Assembly (NCBI GenBank): GCA_016938695.1
Contig: JAFGUC010000043.1
Span: forward strand, 55,213-119,212
Source of the DNA: Candidatus Woesearchaeota archaeon
GTDB taxonomy: Archaea; Nanobdellota; Nanobdellia; Woesearchaeales; JAFGUC01
Reading direction: 5' to 3'
DNA: 64,000 nt
The notes beneath the pieces are model-generated. The model saw only the letters and a program-made list of their open reading frames with translations. It did not search any database and had not been told where the DNA came from. The position numbers and the translations under genes are program-made. Shown piece by piece: positions 1-8,892 of this stretch. Numbering within the stretch: position 1 is the stretch's first letter; every line of letters starts with the position of its first letter.

Positions 1-1
1 A

Positions 2-691
2 AAAGCAATTATCAGCAATGGAACAACACCAGAATCAAATAAAAAAATTCTAGACATCTCAAAAAAATATGATATTGTAAAACCTGCATTAGGAATATAT
101 CCTACACATACACCAGAATTTGATATCGATAAAGAAATAGAATTTATACGAAAAAATAACCCTGTCGCAATTGGTGAAGTAGGATTAGATTTTAAAGAAA
201 ATAAAAACGAAGAAGAAAAATCAATACAAAAACAAGCATTCCAAAAATTTATAGATTTAGCAGAAAATCTTAAAATACCAATTATAACACATTCTAGAAA
301 AGCAGAAAATGAAGTCGTTGAAATGCTAGAAACAAGTAAAATAAAACCTTACAAAATAATCATGCATTGCTTTTCTGGAAAAAAAGCTTTAGTAAAAAAA
401 ATTCGAGATAATGGCTGGATGTTTAGTTTACCTACAAGCATAGTAAGAACAGAACATTTTCAAACAATTGCAAAAAATACAGTCATGTCACAAATATTAA
501 CAGAAACAGATACGCCATATCTATCACCATTTAAAACAAATCAAAATTTAGTTGATGAAACATCAGAAATTGATATAAATGAACCTGCAAATATCAGATT
601 TAGCACACAAAAAATTGCAGAAATAAAGAATCTAGAACTTGCAGAAGTTGAAAATGCAATATTCATGAATTATCAAAAAACATTTTTATAA
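2..691 (+). CDS. TatD-family metal-dependent hydrolase (5' end outside window)
   Basis: The reading frame is open from base 2, so the start lies upstream of the window. Visible TatD motifs are GEVGLDF (metal-bridging Glu), THSRKA, MHCFSG and ETDTPYLSP, in the order expected for the TIM-barrel metal-dependent hydrolase fold. About 229 residues are present. The family is usually near 260, so roughly 30 residues are missing, including the N-terminal HxH metal site. TatD proteins are Mg-dependent DNases or 3'-5' exonucleases in the cytoplasm; the substrate here is not shown by the sequence. The stop is 2 bp before the next start, so the two genes are probably one operon. Confidence 0.88.
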   Translation, partial: KAIISNGTTPESNKKILDISKKYDIVKPALGIYPTHTPEFDIDKEIEFIRKNNPVAIGEVGLDFKENKNEEEKSIQKQAFQKFIDLAENLKIPIITHSRKAENEVVEMLETSKIKPYKIIMHCFSGKKALVKKIRDNGWMFSLPTSIVRTEHFQTIAKNTVMSQILTETDTPYLSPFKTNQNLVDETSEIDINEPANIRFSTQKIAEIKNLELAEVENAIFMNYQKTFL

Positions 692-693
692 AA

Positions 694-1818
694 ATGAAAG
701 AAATAAAAAAAAATCAGAATTCAGTATATCTAAACAGTTTACCAAAAGGATGTAAGTACTGTAAAAAAGGAGAAAAATTAGTTTTATTCATAACAGGAAT
801 ATGTCCAAGAAAATGTTTCTACTGCCCACTAAGCGATACAAAAAACGGCAAAGACTTAATATGGGCAAATGAATGGCAAATTGATAATAAAGAACAATTA
901 CTAGAAGAAGCAAAATTAATCAATGCAAAAGGCGCAGGAATAACAGGCGGAGATCCTCTAGCAAGACTAGATAGAACGGTTGAATACATAAAATTTCTTA
1001 AGAACAAATTCACTAAAAATTTTCATATCCATCTATATACATCACTAGATTTAGTTACCAAAGAAAATTTAAAAAAATTATTTAATGCGAACTTAGATGA
1101 GATAAGATTCCATCCTGATTTAGATGATAAAAAACTTTGGGAAAAAACATCTCTCGCAAAACAAATTGGAAATTGGGATGTTGGAATTGAAATTCCAGTA
1201 ATTCCTAAAAAATATAAACAAACAATAGAATTAATTGATTTCATAAAAGACAAAGTAGATTTTCTAAACTTAAACGAGTTAGAAATATCAGATAACAACG
1301 CAAACTCATTAACTAAAGAAGGTTACGTAACAATAAAAAGCTCATATGCCATAAAAGGATCAAAACAAATGGCACTAAAAATAATTAAAAAACTGTCGAC
1401 AGAAAATACAAAATTAAAAGTACACTTTTGTTCGACAACAGTCAAAGATAAAGAACAATTATCTTCAAGAATAAAACGTAGAGCAAAAAATGCACACAAA
1501 GACTACGACTATGTTACAGAAGAAGGTATGTTAATCAGAGGTGCAATATACCCAATACTCATTCCAGAATTTAATTACAAACAAAAAATTGAAAAATTAA
1601 TGACAATAAAAAATAAAAACAAATTAGTAAAAATTAAAGAAGAACTTGAAAAAAAATTTGAAATTCCAAATAATTTAATTGATATTGATTATTCACGATT
1701 AAGAATTCTAATTGCCCCATGGATATTAGAAGAAATAAACATAAAATACAAAGCAGCAATTGTTACTGAATATCCAACACAAGATCAAACACCAATTGAA
1801 TTAGAATACTTTAATTAA
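694..1818 (+). CDS. Radical SAM protein, PFL-activase-related (COG2108-like)
   Basis: A radical SAM cluster motif CPRKCFYC (Cys37, Cys41, Cys44) is followed by GGDPL near residue 88, the usual SAM-binding GGE-like segment. An extra Cys pair (GCKYCKKG, Cys20/Cys23) precedes it and may bind metal. The C-terminal half is basic and carries one further Cys (HFCSTTVKD). Length and the N-terminal Cys pair match the archaeal group annotated as pyruvate formate-lyase activase-related radical SAM enzymes, whose substrate is unknown. It lies 2 bp behind the TatD gene. A tRNA or RNA modification role is possible but not shown. Confidence 0.8.
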   Translation: MKEIKKNQNSVYLNSLPKGCKYCKKGEKLVLFITGICPRKCFYCPLSDTKNGKDLIWANEWQIDNKEQLLEEAKLINAKGAGITGGDPLARLDRTVEYIKFLKNKFTKNFHIHLYTSLDLVTKENLKKLFNANLDEIRFHPDLDDKKLWEKTSLAKQIGNWDVGIEIPVIPKKYKQTIELIDFIKDKVDFLNLNELEISDNNANSLTKEGYVTIKSSYAIKGSKQMALKIIKKLSTENTKLKVHFCSTTVKDKEQLSSRIKRRAKNAHKDYDYVTEEGMLIRGAIYPILIPEFNYKQKIEKLMTIKNKNKLVKIKEELEKKFEIPNNLIDIDYSRLRILIAPWILEEINIKYKAAIVTEYPTQDQTPIELEYFN

Positions 1819-1898
1819 AAAATATAGTTTAAAGAGAACAAATACTTTTAAAGAAACAACAATTTTTAAGAAACTTATTCAAAAAAGGCTAGATTCGT

Positions 1899-3353
1899 GT
1901 GTCAATAGAAAAAGTCCAATGGATAATAGCAAGAACTGGAGGAGTTGACGGAACATCACTTCTTCATCAGAATTCAATTGAACTCTTGAATTCACTAGGT
2001 ATTGAAACCCAAACAACAACAGGAATTGTTGAAACTGACTTAGGTATGAGTGAAAAAGATTTACTAAGACCGCCCACCATAGTTTCTGAACTTAACTTCG
2101 ATAATCCAATATCAAAAAAATTATATTCACAATCATTCAAAAAAGCAAATATTCCTTCTGAAAAATGGTTACCTGAACACGATTACCACGTACAAACAAT
2201 TGAAAGTAAAATTGAAGGTATTATTTCTCAAAATTCAAACCAACCAATAATAATTCACAATCTTTTATCCTTAAGAGAATTTCATCCACAAGCGGCACTA
2301 GCATTAAGAAGAATAATATCTAAAAATCCTCATTTAACATTCATCAGTTATGCAGCAGATTCATCGTTTGAAAGACCAGAAAGAGTTCAAACAATACAAA
2401 ACTACGCAATAAACACAATATTAGAAACCTCAAGAAGAACCAATGGATTGGGACCCTATGATTTTGATAATCTGTACCACGTTGTTTTAAACGAAACTCA
2501 AGAAAACATTTTTTCAAATGGATACAATATTCCAAGAAATAAAATATTTAGATTACCAGATTTTCTTCCATTCGAATCAGAAGTTCCACATTTAGAATCA
2601 AGAATTGATCTAAATTTTGTTGATAATTTATCTAAACATTGTACCAGAATAACGCCACAAGGAATAGAATTCTACGAAGGTAGTATTGATGAACATACAA
2701 CATACTTCATCGAACCAGTAAGGCCAATTGAACGAAAAAAAATTAAAACTGCGATTTTTATTGCGAAACAATACGAAATATATACTAAAAAACAAGCTGC
2801 AATAGTAATAACGCATCCAAACAAAGATGAAGGTGGAATCTATTTTAATGAATGCGTACAATTAGCAAATAATCTTAACATATCACTAATATATCTTGGC
2901 GAAGATTTAAGATTAAAAGGAGAAAATTCATTATGGACCACATATCAGAAAGTATCAGAATTAGAATCAATCGCATTAATACTTAGTTCAAAAGGCGGAT
3001 GGGAAAATGCAATAAATGAATGTGTAAAAAACTGTATTCCGGCATACATGAATCCTGCATTACCATCATACAACGAATTAAAACGAATGAATATTTCTGT
3101 TCCTGGCGATAATCTAGATAGAGCTAATTCAGTAACACAACACATGAAACCTGAACATCTTCACAAGATAAATCTTCCAGAAGTTACAAAAATATTAGAA
3201 TGGATTAAATACGCAACAAATCCAATAACTCGAGAAGAATTAGTCCTTCAAAACTATTCTAACGGTTATCAAAATCTTTCAAGTAAAAGCCGAGTTGAAA
3301 CATTTCTAACAATTCTTAATCAATCAAAAAATCCTATTTATAAACACAATTAA
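1899..3353 (+). CDS. Predicted GT-B-type glycosyltransferase-like protein
   Basis: A 484-residue soluble protein with a GTG start (a second GTG lies 2 bp upstream, out of frame). The N-terminus has a glycine-rich WIIARTGGVDG segment, then HNLLSLREFHPQAAL and a FISYAADSSFERP stretch, the kind of N-domain seen in GT4/GT-B sugar transferases. The second half contains GGIYFNE, LIYLGEDLRLKG and a SSKGGWENAINE stretch where a donor-binding domain would lie. There are no membrane segments. I did not recognise a specific subfamily. Candidates are synthases of compatible solutes or of surface glycans. No neighbour specifies the sugar. Confidence 0.5.
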   Translation: MSIEKVQWIIARTGGVDGTSLLHQNSIELLNSLGIETQTTTGIVETDLGMSEKDLLRPPTIVSELNFDNPISKKLYSQSFKKANIPSEKWLPEHDYHVQTIESKIEGIISQNSNQPIIIHNLLSLREFHPQAALALRRIISKNPHLTFISYAADSSFERPERVQTIQNYAINTILETSRRTNGLGPYDFDNLYHVVLNETQENIFSNGYNIPRNKIFRLPDFLPFESEVPHLESRIDLNFVDNLSKHCTRITPQGIEFYEGSIDEHTTYFIEPVRPIERKKIKTAIFIAKQYEIYTKKQAAIVITHPNKDEGGIYFNECVQLANNLNISLIYLGEDLRLKGENSLWTTYQKVSELESIALILSSKGGWENAINECVKNCIPAYMNPALPSYNELKRMNISVPGDNLDRANSVTQHMKPEHLHKINLPEVTKILEWIKYATNPITREELVLQNYSNGYQNLSSKSRVETFLTILNQSKNPIYKHN

Positions 3354-3385
3354 ATTTAAATACTTGAAATCACAATTTTGATACT

Positions 3386-3775
3386 ATGGCAGATGAAGTT
3401 AAAGCAGTATGCAAAAGATGCAAAAAAGAATGGAAAGCATCAGAACTAAAGCTCGACCCAGAATACAAAATGGTTGTATGCCCACAATGCATTAGAGAAA
3501 GACTACAACCTAAAACAAAATCAATCCCTATTACACACGCACCCGAAGCACCTAAACCCATTGAAAAAACAAAAGCAGGTTGGGATGAAGATGACGAAGC
3601 ACTTGAAAAGATGCGTGCTGAAAAAGAAAAAAAACCTAAACTAAATTACGAAAAAGTCGACGATGTCACTATAAAAATTAAATGTCCAAAATGTGATTTT
3701 AAATTTTTATACAACATTGAAAAAGGAACTCCTCATTCATGTCCATACTGTGGAATAAAAATAAAGGTTAAATAA
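3386..3775 (+). CDS. Double zinc-ribbon protein
   Basis: A small protein of 129 residues with two four-cysteine zinc ribbons at its ends: Cys9/Cys12 with Cys32/Cys35, and Cys100/Cys103 with Cys119/Cys122. The ribbons are joined by a charged, Lys/Glu/Pro-rich linker that is probably flexible. Zinc ribbons of this kind bind nucleic acid or protein partners, and nothing enzymatic is visible. It sits 32 bp after the glycosyltransferase-like gene and converges with the translin gene. Function unknown. Confidence 0.75.
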   Translation: MADEVKAVCKRCKKEWKASELKLDPEYKMVVCPQCIRERLQPKTKSIPITHAPEAPKPIEKTKAGWDEDDEALEKMRAEKEKKPKLNYEKVDDVTIKIKCPKCDFKFLYNIEKGTPHSCPYCGIKIKVK

Positions 3776-3780
3776 TTTTT

Positions 3781-4347
3781 TTAATTTTTCTTATTAGATA
3801 AAATCAAATCTTCTATCTTTCTAAGTTCCCATTTAACGCCATCAATCTTCTTACGCAAATTTCCATTTCGTGGATTAAACTCCAACAAGATGGAATACAA
3901 ATCAGATAAAAAATCACGCATTTCAACAGCAACATCATATTGACCAGATATAGAAGAATTAACTGCATAACGAGTCAACTCGCCTGCCAAATCACAAATA
4001 CCAAGCATATATAATTCATCAGGAACATTTAACTCAACTTTACTTGGAACTCGTCTCTCTCGTACAACATAATAATAAACAACTGCTTCAACATATTCTT
4101 GAACAGCAATCGAATAAGAACCTTCTGACAATAAAATATCATTTTTCGCAACAACCGAATTCATAGAGTCAAAACTTTTTTTTATGTCATCTAGATTCAC
4201 ATCAGAATTTCTATTAAGTCCAAAGATAAGTTTTTTTGATTCTTTTAATACAAGTCTAGAACATGCAATTAAATCTTCACGCAACAAATCATATGCATCA
4301 TAATCTTTTGCAATATTCAAAAATTCCTCTTTATTAACATTAATCAT
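3781..4347 (-). CDS. Translin-family RNA-binding protein
   Basis: 188 residues, all-helical, with the translin signature EGSYSIAVQEYVEAVVYYY, a GICDLAGELTRYAVNS block, and the C-terminal FNPRNGNLRKKIDG and ELRKIEDLI motifs. Translin-family proteins form ring-shaped oligomers that bind single-stranded nucleic acid. Eukaryotic translin/TRAX (C3PO) has RNase activity through TRAX acidic residues. Archaeal homologues are known but of unclear cellular role. It lies 10 bp downstream of an uncharacterised helical protein and in the same direction as rfcL, so the three may be cotranscribed. Confidence 0.85.
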   Translation of the reverse strand: MINVNKEEFLNIAKDYDAYDLLREDLIACSRLVLKESKKLIFGLNRNSDVNLDDIKKSFDSMNSVVAKNDILLSEGSYSIAVQEYVEAVVYYYVVRERRVPSKVELNVPDELYMLGICDLAGELTRYAVNSSISGQYDVAVEMRDFLSDLYSILLEFNPRNGNLRKKIDGVKWELRKIEDLILSNKKN

Positions 4348-4357
4348 TGTAAATACC

Positions 4358-4876
4358 TCATTTCAAATTATCAATATTAACCATACAATATAACATATTT
4401 TTAAGGTTATGTACAAATTCATACTTCTTCTGAGAATCAAGTGAATTATAACCATTTCCTAATTCCATACAAGTTTCATCAATTTTTTTTGCTAAAGAAT
4501 TAACTTGAACTGTTTTAGAACCAACATATTCTGAAGCAATATTTCTTGCAATAATTAACGCTTTATATGCTCCGACATTAAATCGCAAAACATTCATCTC
4601 ATAAAAGTCATAAAACCGTTCATTATGTAATTTCCGAAAATCTCTCCAAGAACGTCTATCAGAATGATTGCTAAAATCATCAAAAACATAAAAACATTGA
4701 AATAAAAAGTCAGCACTATCCAAAAAAATATCAACATCTTGAAAAACTGGAAGTCTTTCCAACTTAGGAAAAAGGTGACTATCAAAACGTATATTCAAAA
4801 TATGAGGATCCTTTTCAATAACTTCAACAAAGGTATTAATCTCTCCTTGAGTTAACATCGTCTCTAACATAATCAA
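4358..4876 (-). CDS. Uncharacterised helical protein between translin and RfcL
   Basis: I do not recognise this 172-residue protein. It is predicted helical, aromatic-rich in the middle (FQCFYVFDDF, RRSWRDFRKLHNERFYDFY) and has two conserved-looking Cys near the C-terminus. There is no signal peptide or membrane segment. Three in-frame ATGs lie within the first seven codons, so the exact start is uncertain. It ends 10 bp before the translin gene and starts 32 bp after rfcL. The shared direction and tight spacing suggest cotranscription with translin, and perhaps a partner role. Confidence 0.6.
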   Translation of the reverse strand: MIMLETMLTQGEINTFVEVIEKDPHILNIRFDSHLFPKLERLPVFQDVDIFLDSADFLFQCFYVFDDFSNHSDRRSWRDFRKLHNERFYDFYEMNVLRFNVGAYKALIIARNIASEYVGSKTVQVNSLAKKIDETCMELGNGYNSLDSQKKYEFVHNLKNMLYCMVNIDNLK

Positions 4877-4908
4877 TAACGAAAAAAAACTATTTATAAA
4901 AGTATCGC

Positions 4909-6108
4909 CTATTTTGATTTTAAAAGCTTAATATCATCAGAATCAAGGTCAAAGAAGTCTTCTAATTTAAAACCTAATATAATTTTCTTTAAAGTATCAA
5001 ATTCTAAAAAAACTTGAGATGAAGATAAATGAGTTTTCAAAGCAATTTTCTCACAAATACTTTTCTTTCTAGCATTTGATTGATTTGCCATCCAAATCTT
5101 AAGAATTCTAGATGTTTGCTTATATGAAATAAATTTTGCATATTTCTCCTTTTTAGCAATAGCAATCCCAGCAGTAATCAATTCATTGATATATGCCAAA
5201 AATCTCCAATGTTGCCAACGTCTAATCCTACCACGATATACATCAGCTTTTGAAAGACTATCAAACGCAGCAATCAAATCATCACGATTTGTATACTCGT
5301 GAGGTATATTCTCTTCAATCCATAAAATTTGAGCGTCAGTGTCCTCTTGAACATCATCAAAAGAAGACAAAGCTATAGAAGCATCTTTAGTTTTAAAAAT
5401 TCTAAGAAGTGCATTTAACATAGTTTCTGTCTTATTTCTATCACCAATCGCTAAAAGATTATCACGAGTAATCGTAGAATTTCCACTAAAAAGCATCTGC
5501 AAATCATTTATTGCTCCTCTAAAATCTCCACCATTTCGTCTAGCAATACTTTGCAAAATATCTTTCTCAACTGTTAAATTTTCTGATAAACAAATTTTTT
5601 CTAAAACCTTAGTCACAGACAAATAACTTGGCGTTTTTATTGTAACAATTGAAGACTTAGACCTAAGAGCAGAAAACTTCTTATCCCAAGGGTCGTTTGC
5701 AGTCATAATAATCGGATATAAAGACTTAGGAAACAACTTAATTAACTCAGCCAAACCTCCTCTGTCCTGACTTCCAGATAATCCATCAATTTCTTCAAGT
5801 AATATTAATTTTTTAGAACCAAATAAAGAACCTTGCAAACAAGCATTTCCTGCACGTTCCAAGATTGCATTCTTATCACGTTCATCACTAGAATTTAATT
5901 CAAAAATCTCAAGATTTAATTCATTGGCAATTGCATAAACACTACTAGTTTTTCCACAACCAGGAGAACCAGTCAATAGAATAGGTTTTACTCCCCTTTT
6001 AAAGTCAACAACATACTCTTTTAACAAAGAAACAGTAGAATCTATACCTTGTAAATCCGCCATATTCTTTGGCATATATTTCTTTGTCCACGGAACTAAA
6101 ACCCCCAT
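4909..6108 (-). CDS. rfcL: Replication factor C large subunit
   Basis: An AAA+ clamp loader subunit that loads the PCNA sliding clamp. The reading frame extends further upstream, but the family-typical start is the ATG at 6108 (MGVLVPWTKKYMPKNMADLQG), giving 399 residues. The extra upstream codons encode a hydrophobic stretch and overlap the divergent HIT gene. Walker A is GSPGCGKTS, Walker B is LILLEEIDG, and sensor 1 lies around TANDPW. The Walker B Asp is replaced by Glu. The C-terminus ends with GFKLEDFFDL, a weak PCNA-interacting peptide without the usual Gln. Archaeal RfcL is often longer (about 450-500). The small subunit gene is not in this window. Confidence 0.92.
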   Translation of the reverse strand: MGVLVPWTKKYMPKNMADLQGIDSTVSLLKEYVVDFKRGVKPILLTGSPGCGKTSSVYAIANELNLEIFELNSSDERDKNAILERAGNACLQGSLFGSKKLILLEEIDGLSGSQDRGGLAELIKLFPKSLYPIIMTANDPWDKKFSALRSKSSIVTIKTPSYLSVTKVLEKICLSENLTVEKDILQSIARRNGGDFRGAINDLQMLFSGNSTITRDNLLAIGDRNKTETMLNALLRIFKTKDASIALSSFDDVQEDTDAQILWIEENIPHEYTNRDDLIAAFDSLSKADVYRGRIRRWQHWRFLAYINELITAGIAIAKKEKYAKFISYKQTSRILKIWMANQSNARKKSICEKIALKTHLSSSQVFLEFDTLKKIILGFKLEDFFDLDSDDIKLLKSK

Positions 6109-6164
6109 AACACCAAGAAAATAGGGAAACTTTATTAAACTTTCCTGTCTAGAAAAATATTCTA

Positions 6165-6857
6165 ATGGAACTAACTGAAGAACAAAGAAAACAATTAGAA
6201 GCACAAAAAGCGCAATGTCCATTTTGCCAAATCATTGCTGGAAAAATACCAGCTGAAAAAGTCTACGAAGATAAAAAAGTAATTGCAATTCTAGATATCA
6301 ATCCTGCTACACAAGGCCATTTACTTGTCATGACTAAAGAACATTATCCAATATTACCATTAATTCCTAAAGATGATTTTGAACATCTAATTAAAACGAC
6401 AAAAGAAATTGAACAACAATTGAAAAAATCAATTCTTTTATGCGATTCTGCAAATATATTCATGGCTAATGGTGGTGCAGCAGGACAACAATCTCCACAT
6501 TTCATGTTACATATCATCCCTAGGCCAAAAGATAGTAAAGTTAACACTTTCAAATTAAAAGAACAACAAATAAACAAAGAAAAACAAAATGAATTATTTG
6601 AAATCACAAGTCATAATCTAAAACAATTAATGGGCGAACAATACACAAAATACGAAGATAAAGAGACAGAAATAAACTCAAAAGAAATAACCTCTGAAAC
6701 TATTTTTGCATTAATTGAAGAAAATCCTAAACTAAAAGAATTAATAAAACTTGAACCAGAAAAAGCAAAAACATTTATTGAATCAAACGAAAAATTAAAA
6801 CTAATATTTCAAAAATTTGATATAAAAAAAATTAGCGAAGTATTAAACAAAGAATAA
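6165..6857 (+). CDS. HIT-family protein with Met at the catalytic His position
   Basis: 230 residues. The N-terminal CPFC (Cys18/Cys21) and the fold segment GHLLVMTKEHYP are typical of HINT/HIT proteins. The HIT triad reads SPHFMLHIIPR: His112 and His116 are present but the middle His, the nucleophile in Hint1-type hydrolases, is Met114. The protein is therefore probably not a nucleotide hydrolase and may only bind nucleotides. Residues 125-230 are a Lys/Glu-rich helical extension beyond the usual HIT length. It starts divergently from rfcL, 56 bp away, and is followed 1 bp later by a second, even more degenerate HIT-fold gene. Confidence 0.85.
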   Translation: MELTEEQRKQLEAQKAQCPFCQIIAGKIPAEKVYEDKKVIAILDINPATQGHLLVMTKEHYPILPLIPKDDFEHLIKTTKEIEQQLKKSILLCDSANIFMANGGAAGQQSPHFMLHIIPRPKDSKVNTFKLKEQQINKEKQNELFEITSHNLKQLMGEQYTKYEDKETEINSKEITSETIFALIEENPKLKELIKLEPEKAKTFIESNEKLKLIFQKFDIKKISEVLNKE

Positions 6858-6858
6858 A

Positions 6859-7371
6859 ATGGAATCACTTACTGAAATACTTTCAAAAAGAGAAGAGCAT
6901 AAAATATTTTACGAAGATCAACTAGTAATAGGAATAATTCCAAAAAAAAGTGTAAATGAATCTCATTTAGTAATTCTACCTAAAAAAAATGTTAAAACAC
7001 TCGACGAATTAGATTCTGAAACATTCTTGCAAATGAACTATGTCGCAACACACTGTTCAACAATAATTTTCCAAGGGCTGAATATGCACGGGACAAACAT
7101 CATAATTTATGATGGAGACAATTCAAATAATGACTACGATGTACCTTCAATTAATATAATTGGAAGATTAAATGATGACAATTTAAACTTCAAATGGGAT
7201 GCAAAAAAAGAAGAAAACCTAAAAGAAATTGCTGCAAAAATTAAAGATCACACTTTTTTAATTGGAAAAGAAAAACCTAAAGAAGAAGCAAAAGAAAAAC
7301 CACAAAACGAAGTCAAAGAAGAAAAAGGTTCAGTTAATTATATGATTAGACAATTATTCCACATGCCTTAA
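6859..7371 (+). CDS. Degenerate HIT-fold paralogue
   Basis: 170 residues. The order of segments (FYEDQLVIGIIPKK, SHLVILPKKNVKTLDEL, GLNMHGTNIIIYDGDN, then VPSINIIGR) follows the HIT fold of the gene just upstream. At the place of the HxHxH triad it has SINIIGR, with no histidine at all. A Lys/Glu-rich tail follows. The start codon lies 1 bp behind the upstream HIT stop, so the two are almost certainly co-translated and could form a heteromer of non-catalytic subunits. The last 4 bp overlap the convergent methyltransferase gene. The HIT assignment is by pattern and context. Confidence 0.65.
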   Translation: MESLTEILSKREEHKIFYEDQLVIGIIPKKSVNESHLVILPKKNVKTLDELDSETFLQMNYVATHCSTIIFQGLNMHGTNIIIYDGDNSNNDYDVPSINIIGRLNDDNLNFKWDAKKEENLKEIAAKIKDHTFLIGKEKPKEEAKEKPQNEVKEEKGSVNYMIRQLFHMP

Positions 7372-8327
7372 TCTTTATTCTTTCTAACTTTACAAACAAA
7401 AAAACCTTCAGTATCATTATCTTGAGGCCAAATTCTTAATGCCTTAGAAACAGAAGGGTCATACTTAGCACCATTAAATTCTAGAACAGGTTTACCACGT
7501 TTAATAGGAATATCAACATCTAAAACTTCAGCAGAAGGATTATTCTTCAATAAATAATCAATAACTGCCTCATCTTCATCAGGTTCTAAAGTACAAGTTG
7601 AATAAACCAATACTCCTCCTGGTTTTAGAATATCAAAAGCTGTTTGGATCAATTGTCTTTGAGTCCCAGCAATACGCTTAATTACATTTGGATTCCAGAT
7701 TGTTAAAGTCTTTAAAGATTTTCGAATAGTTCCAATTCCACTACAAGGTGCATCGACTAAAATCTTATCAAACTCAATTCCAGATTTTCCAAAGTAACGT
7801 CCTTCCATCAATGTAATCAAAGCATGAGAAACACCCATTCTTTGAATGTTTAAACCCAATGCTTTAACTCGCAATCCTTTATAATCATTACATACTAAAA
7901 CTCCTTGATTATTCATGTACTGTGCAATTTGAGTTGATTTTGAACCTGGTGATGCACACATATCTAAAATAGTTTCTCCGGGTTGTGGATCTAAAATCAC
8001 TGGAGGAATCATACTTGCTGGTTCTTGAATATAGATATAACCTAAGGAATGTTCTATTAAATTTCCAACATCACGACGCTTTTCTTCACCCTTATGCTCA
8101 ATCCAAAAACCTTCCTTACACCATGGAACAGGAACCAAATCCCAATCTGCTTCAATTCTTTTTTTCAAATCTTCAACAGAAATTTTTAAAGTATTAACTC
8201 TTATAGCACGTCTCAAAAAACGAAGAGAATAATCAATAAAAGAATCATAATCATCACCTAAAATTGCTCTATATTGCTTCTCAAATTTAGGTTTTACAAG
8301 TTTTATTAACTCCTCATTTCGTTGCAT
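7368..8327 (-). CDS. RsmB/NOP2/Sun-family RNA cytosine-C5 methyltransferase
   Basis: A SAM-dependent m5C methyltransferase of 319 residues. It has motif I LDMCASPGSKSTQ (about residues 121-133), the motif IV PC cysteine in VDAPCSGIG (Cys195), and the motif VI nucleophile YSTCT (Cys245). The N-terminal 100 residues are a small RNA-binding extension with no PUA domain. Archaeal members modify tRNA or rRNA, and the exact target cannot be read from the sequence. A TATA box lies about 22-32 bp upstream of the ATG, so the mRNA is probably leaderless. The gene converges with the HIT pair with a 4-bp overlap. Confidence 0.9.
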   Translation of the reverse strand: MQRNEELIKLVKPKFEKQYRAILGDDYDSFIDYSLRFLRRAIRVNTLKISVEDLKKRIEADWDLVPVPWCKEGFWIEHKGEEKRRDVGNLIEHSLGYIYIQEPASMIPPVILDPQPGETILDMCASPGSKSTQIAQYMNNQGVLVCNDYKGLRVKALGLNIQRMGVSHALITLMEGRYFGKSGIEFDKILVDAPCSGIGTIRKSLKTLTIWNPNVIKRIAGTQRQLIQTAFDILKPGGVLVYSTCTLEPDEDEAVIDYLLKNNPSAEVLDVDIPIKRGKPVLEFNGAKYDPSVSKALRIWPQDNDTEGFFVCKVRKNKD

Positions 8328-8348
8328 AATAACAAAAAATAAAACTAT

Positions 8349-8359
8349 TATTTATAAAA
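8349..8359 (-). promoter_or_regulatory. TATA box of the m5C methyltransferase gene
   Basis: TTTTATAAATA on the minus strand, 22-32 bp upstream of the ATG at 8327. The distance fits archaeal TBP promoters and implies a leaderless or near-leaderless transcript. Confidence 0.6.
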
Positions 8360-8393
8360 GCAATGCTTTGAACAGAAAAAATGAATAGAAATA

Positions 8394-8402
8394 TTTTTAA
8401 AG
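8394..8402 (+). promoter_or_regulatory. TATA box of the hydrogenase operon
   Basis: TTTTTAAAG lies 23-31 bp before the hydC ATG at 8425. There is no Shine-Dalgarno-like sequence before that ATG, so hydC is probably translated from a leaderless mRNA. Confidence 0.55.
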
Positions 8403-8424
8403 AAGATAATCTGTTTATAAAACA

Positions 8425-8892
8425 ATGGAAAAAGAGGGAAAATCAAATTCTTCAAAAAAGATTGAAGCTAAAAAATCTTACAATTTAATTGCTGAATTGC
8501 AAGACATCCAAGAAAAGAAAGAATTTCTACCAAAGTCAGACCTAATAAGTTTGTCAAAAAGAACAAGAATTCCATTAACAGACATTTATGGAGTTGCAAC
8601 ATTCTACGCACAATTCAAATTAGTAAAACAAGCTAAAAACAAAATATACATCTGCGATGGTACAGCATGCCACGTTAGACATTCTACTGATTTAATCAAA
8701 GAATTTACATCCGAACTAAAAATTAATGTTAACGAAACAACTCCAGACGGATTATTCACAATTGAGACAGTACGTTGTCTTGGACTCTGTGCAAGTGCAC
8801 CTGTTGTAAAAATTAACGAACAAGTTTATGCTAAACTAAAAAAAGAAGATGTAAAAAAAATAATAGATGAGTATAAAAAAAATGAACAATAA
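8425..8892 (+). CDS. hydC: NuoE-like [2Fe-2S] subunit of [FeFe]-hydrogenase (HydC)
   Basis: 155 residues of the 24-kDa NuoE/HydC family. The thioredoxin-like [2Fe-2S] domain carries its four Cys in CDGTACHVRHS and CLGLCASAP. The N-terminal helical part includes IPLTDIYGVATFYAQF, the conserved NuoE stretch. In multimeric NAD-linked hydrogenases this subunit sits beside the flavin subunit as an electron carrier in the cytoplasm. It is the first gene of a three-gene operon. Its stop overlaps the start of hydB by 11 bp, indicating translational coupling. Confidence 0.92.
   Translation: MEKEGKSNSSKKIEAKKSYNLIAELQDIQEKKEFLPKSDLISLSKRTRIPLTDIYGVATFYAQFKLVKQAKNKIYICDGTACHVRHSTDLIKEFTSELKINVNETTPDGLFTIETVRCLGLCASAPVVKINEQVYAKLKKEDVKKIIDEYKKNEQ

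Noticed and set aside
6109..6222. Longer N-terminus of RfcL with a hydrophobic segment
   Set aside because: The extension overlaps the divergent HIT gene start and is not part of the family; the ATG at 6108 begins the conserved N-terminus.
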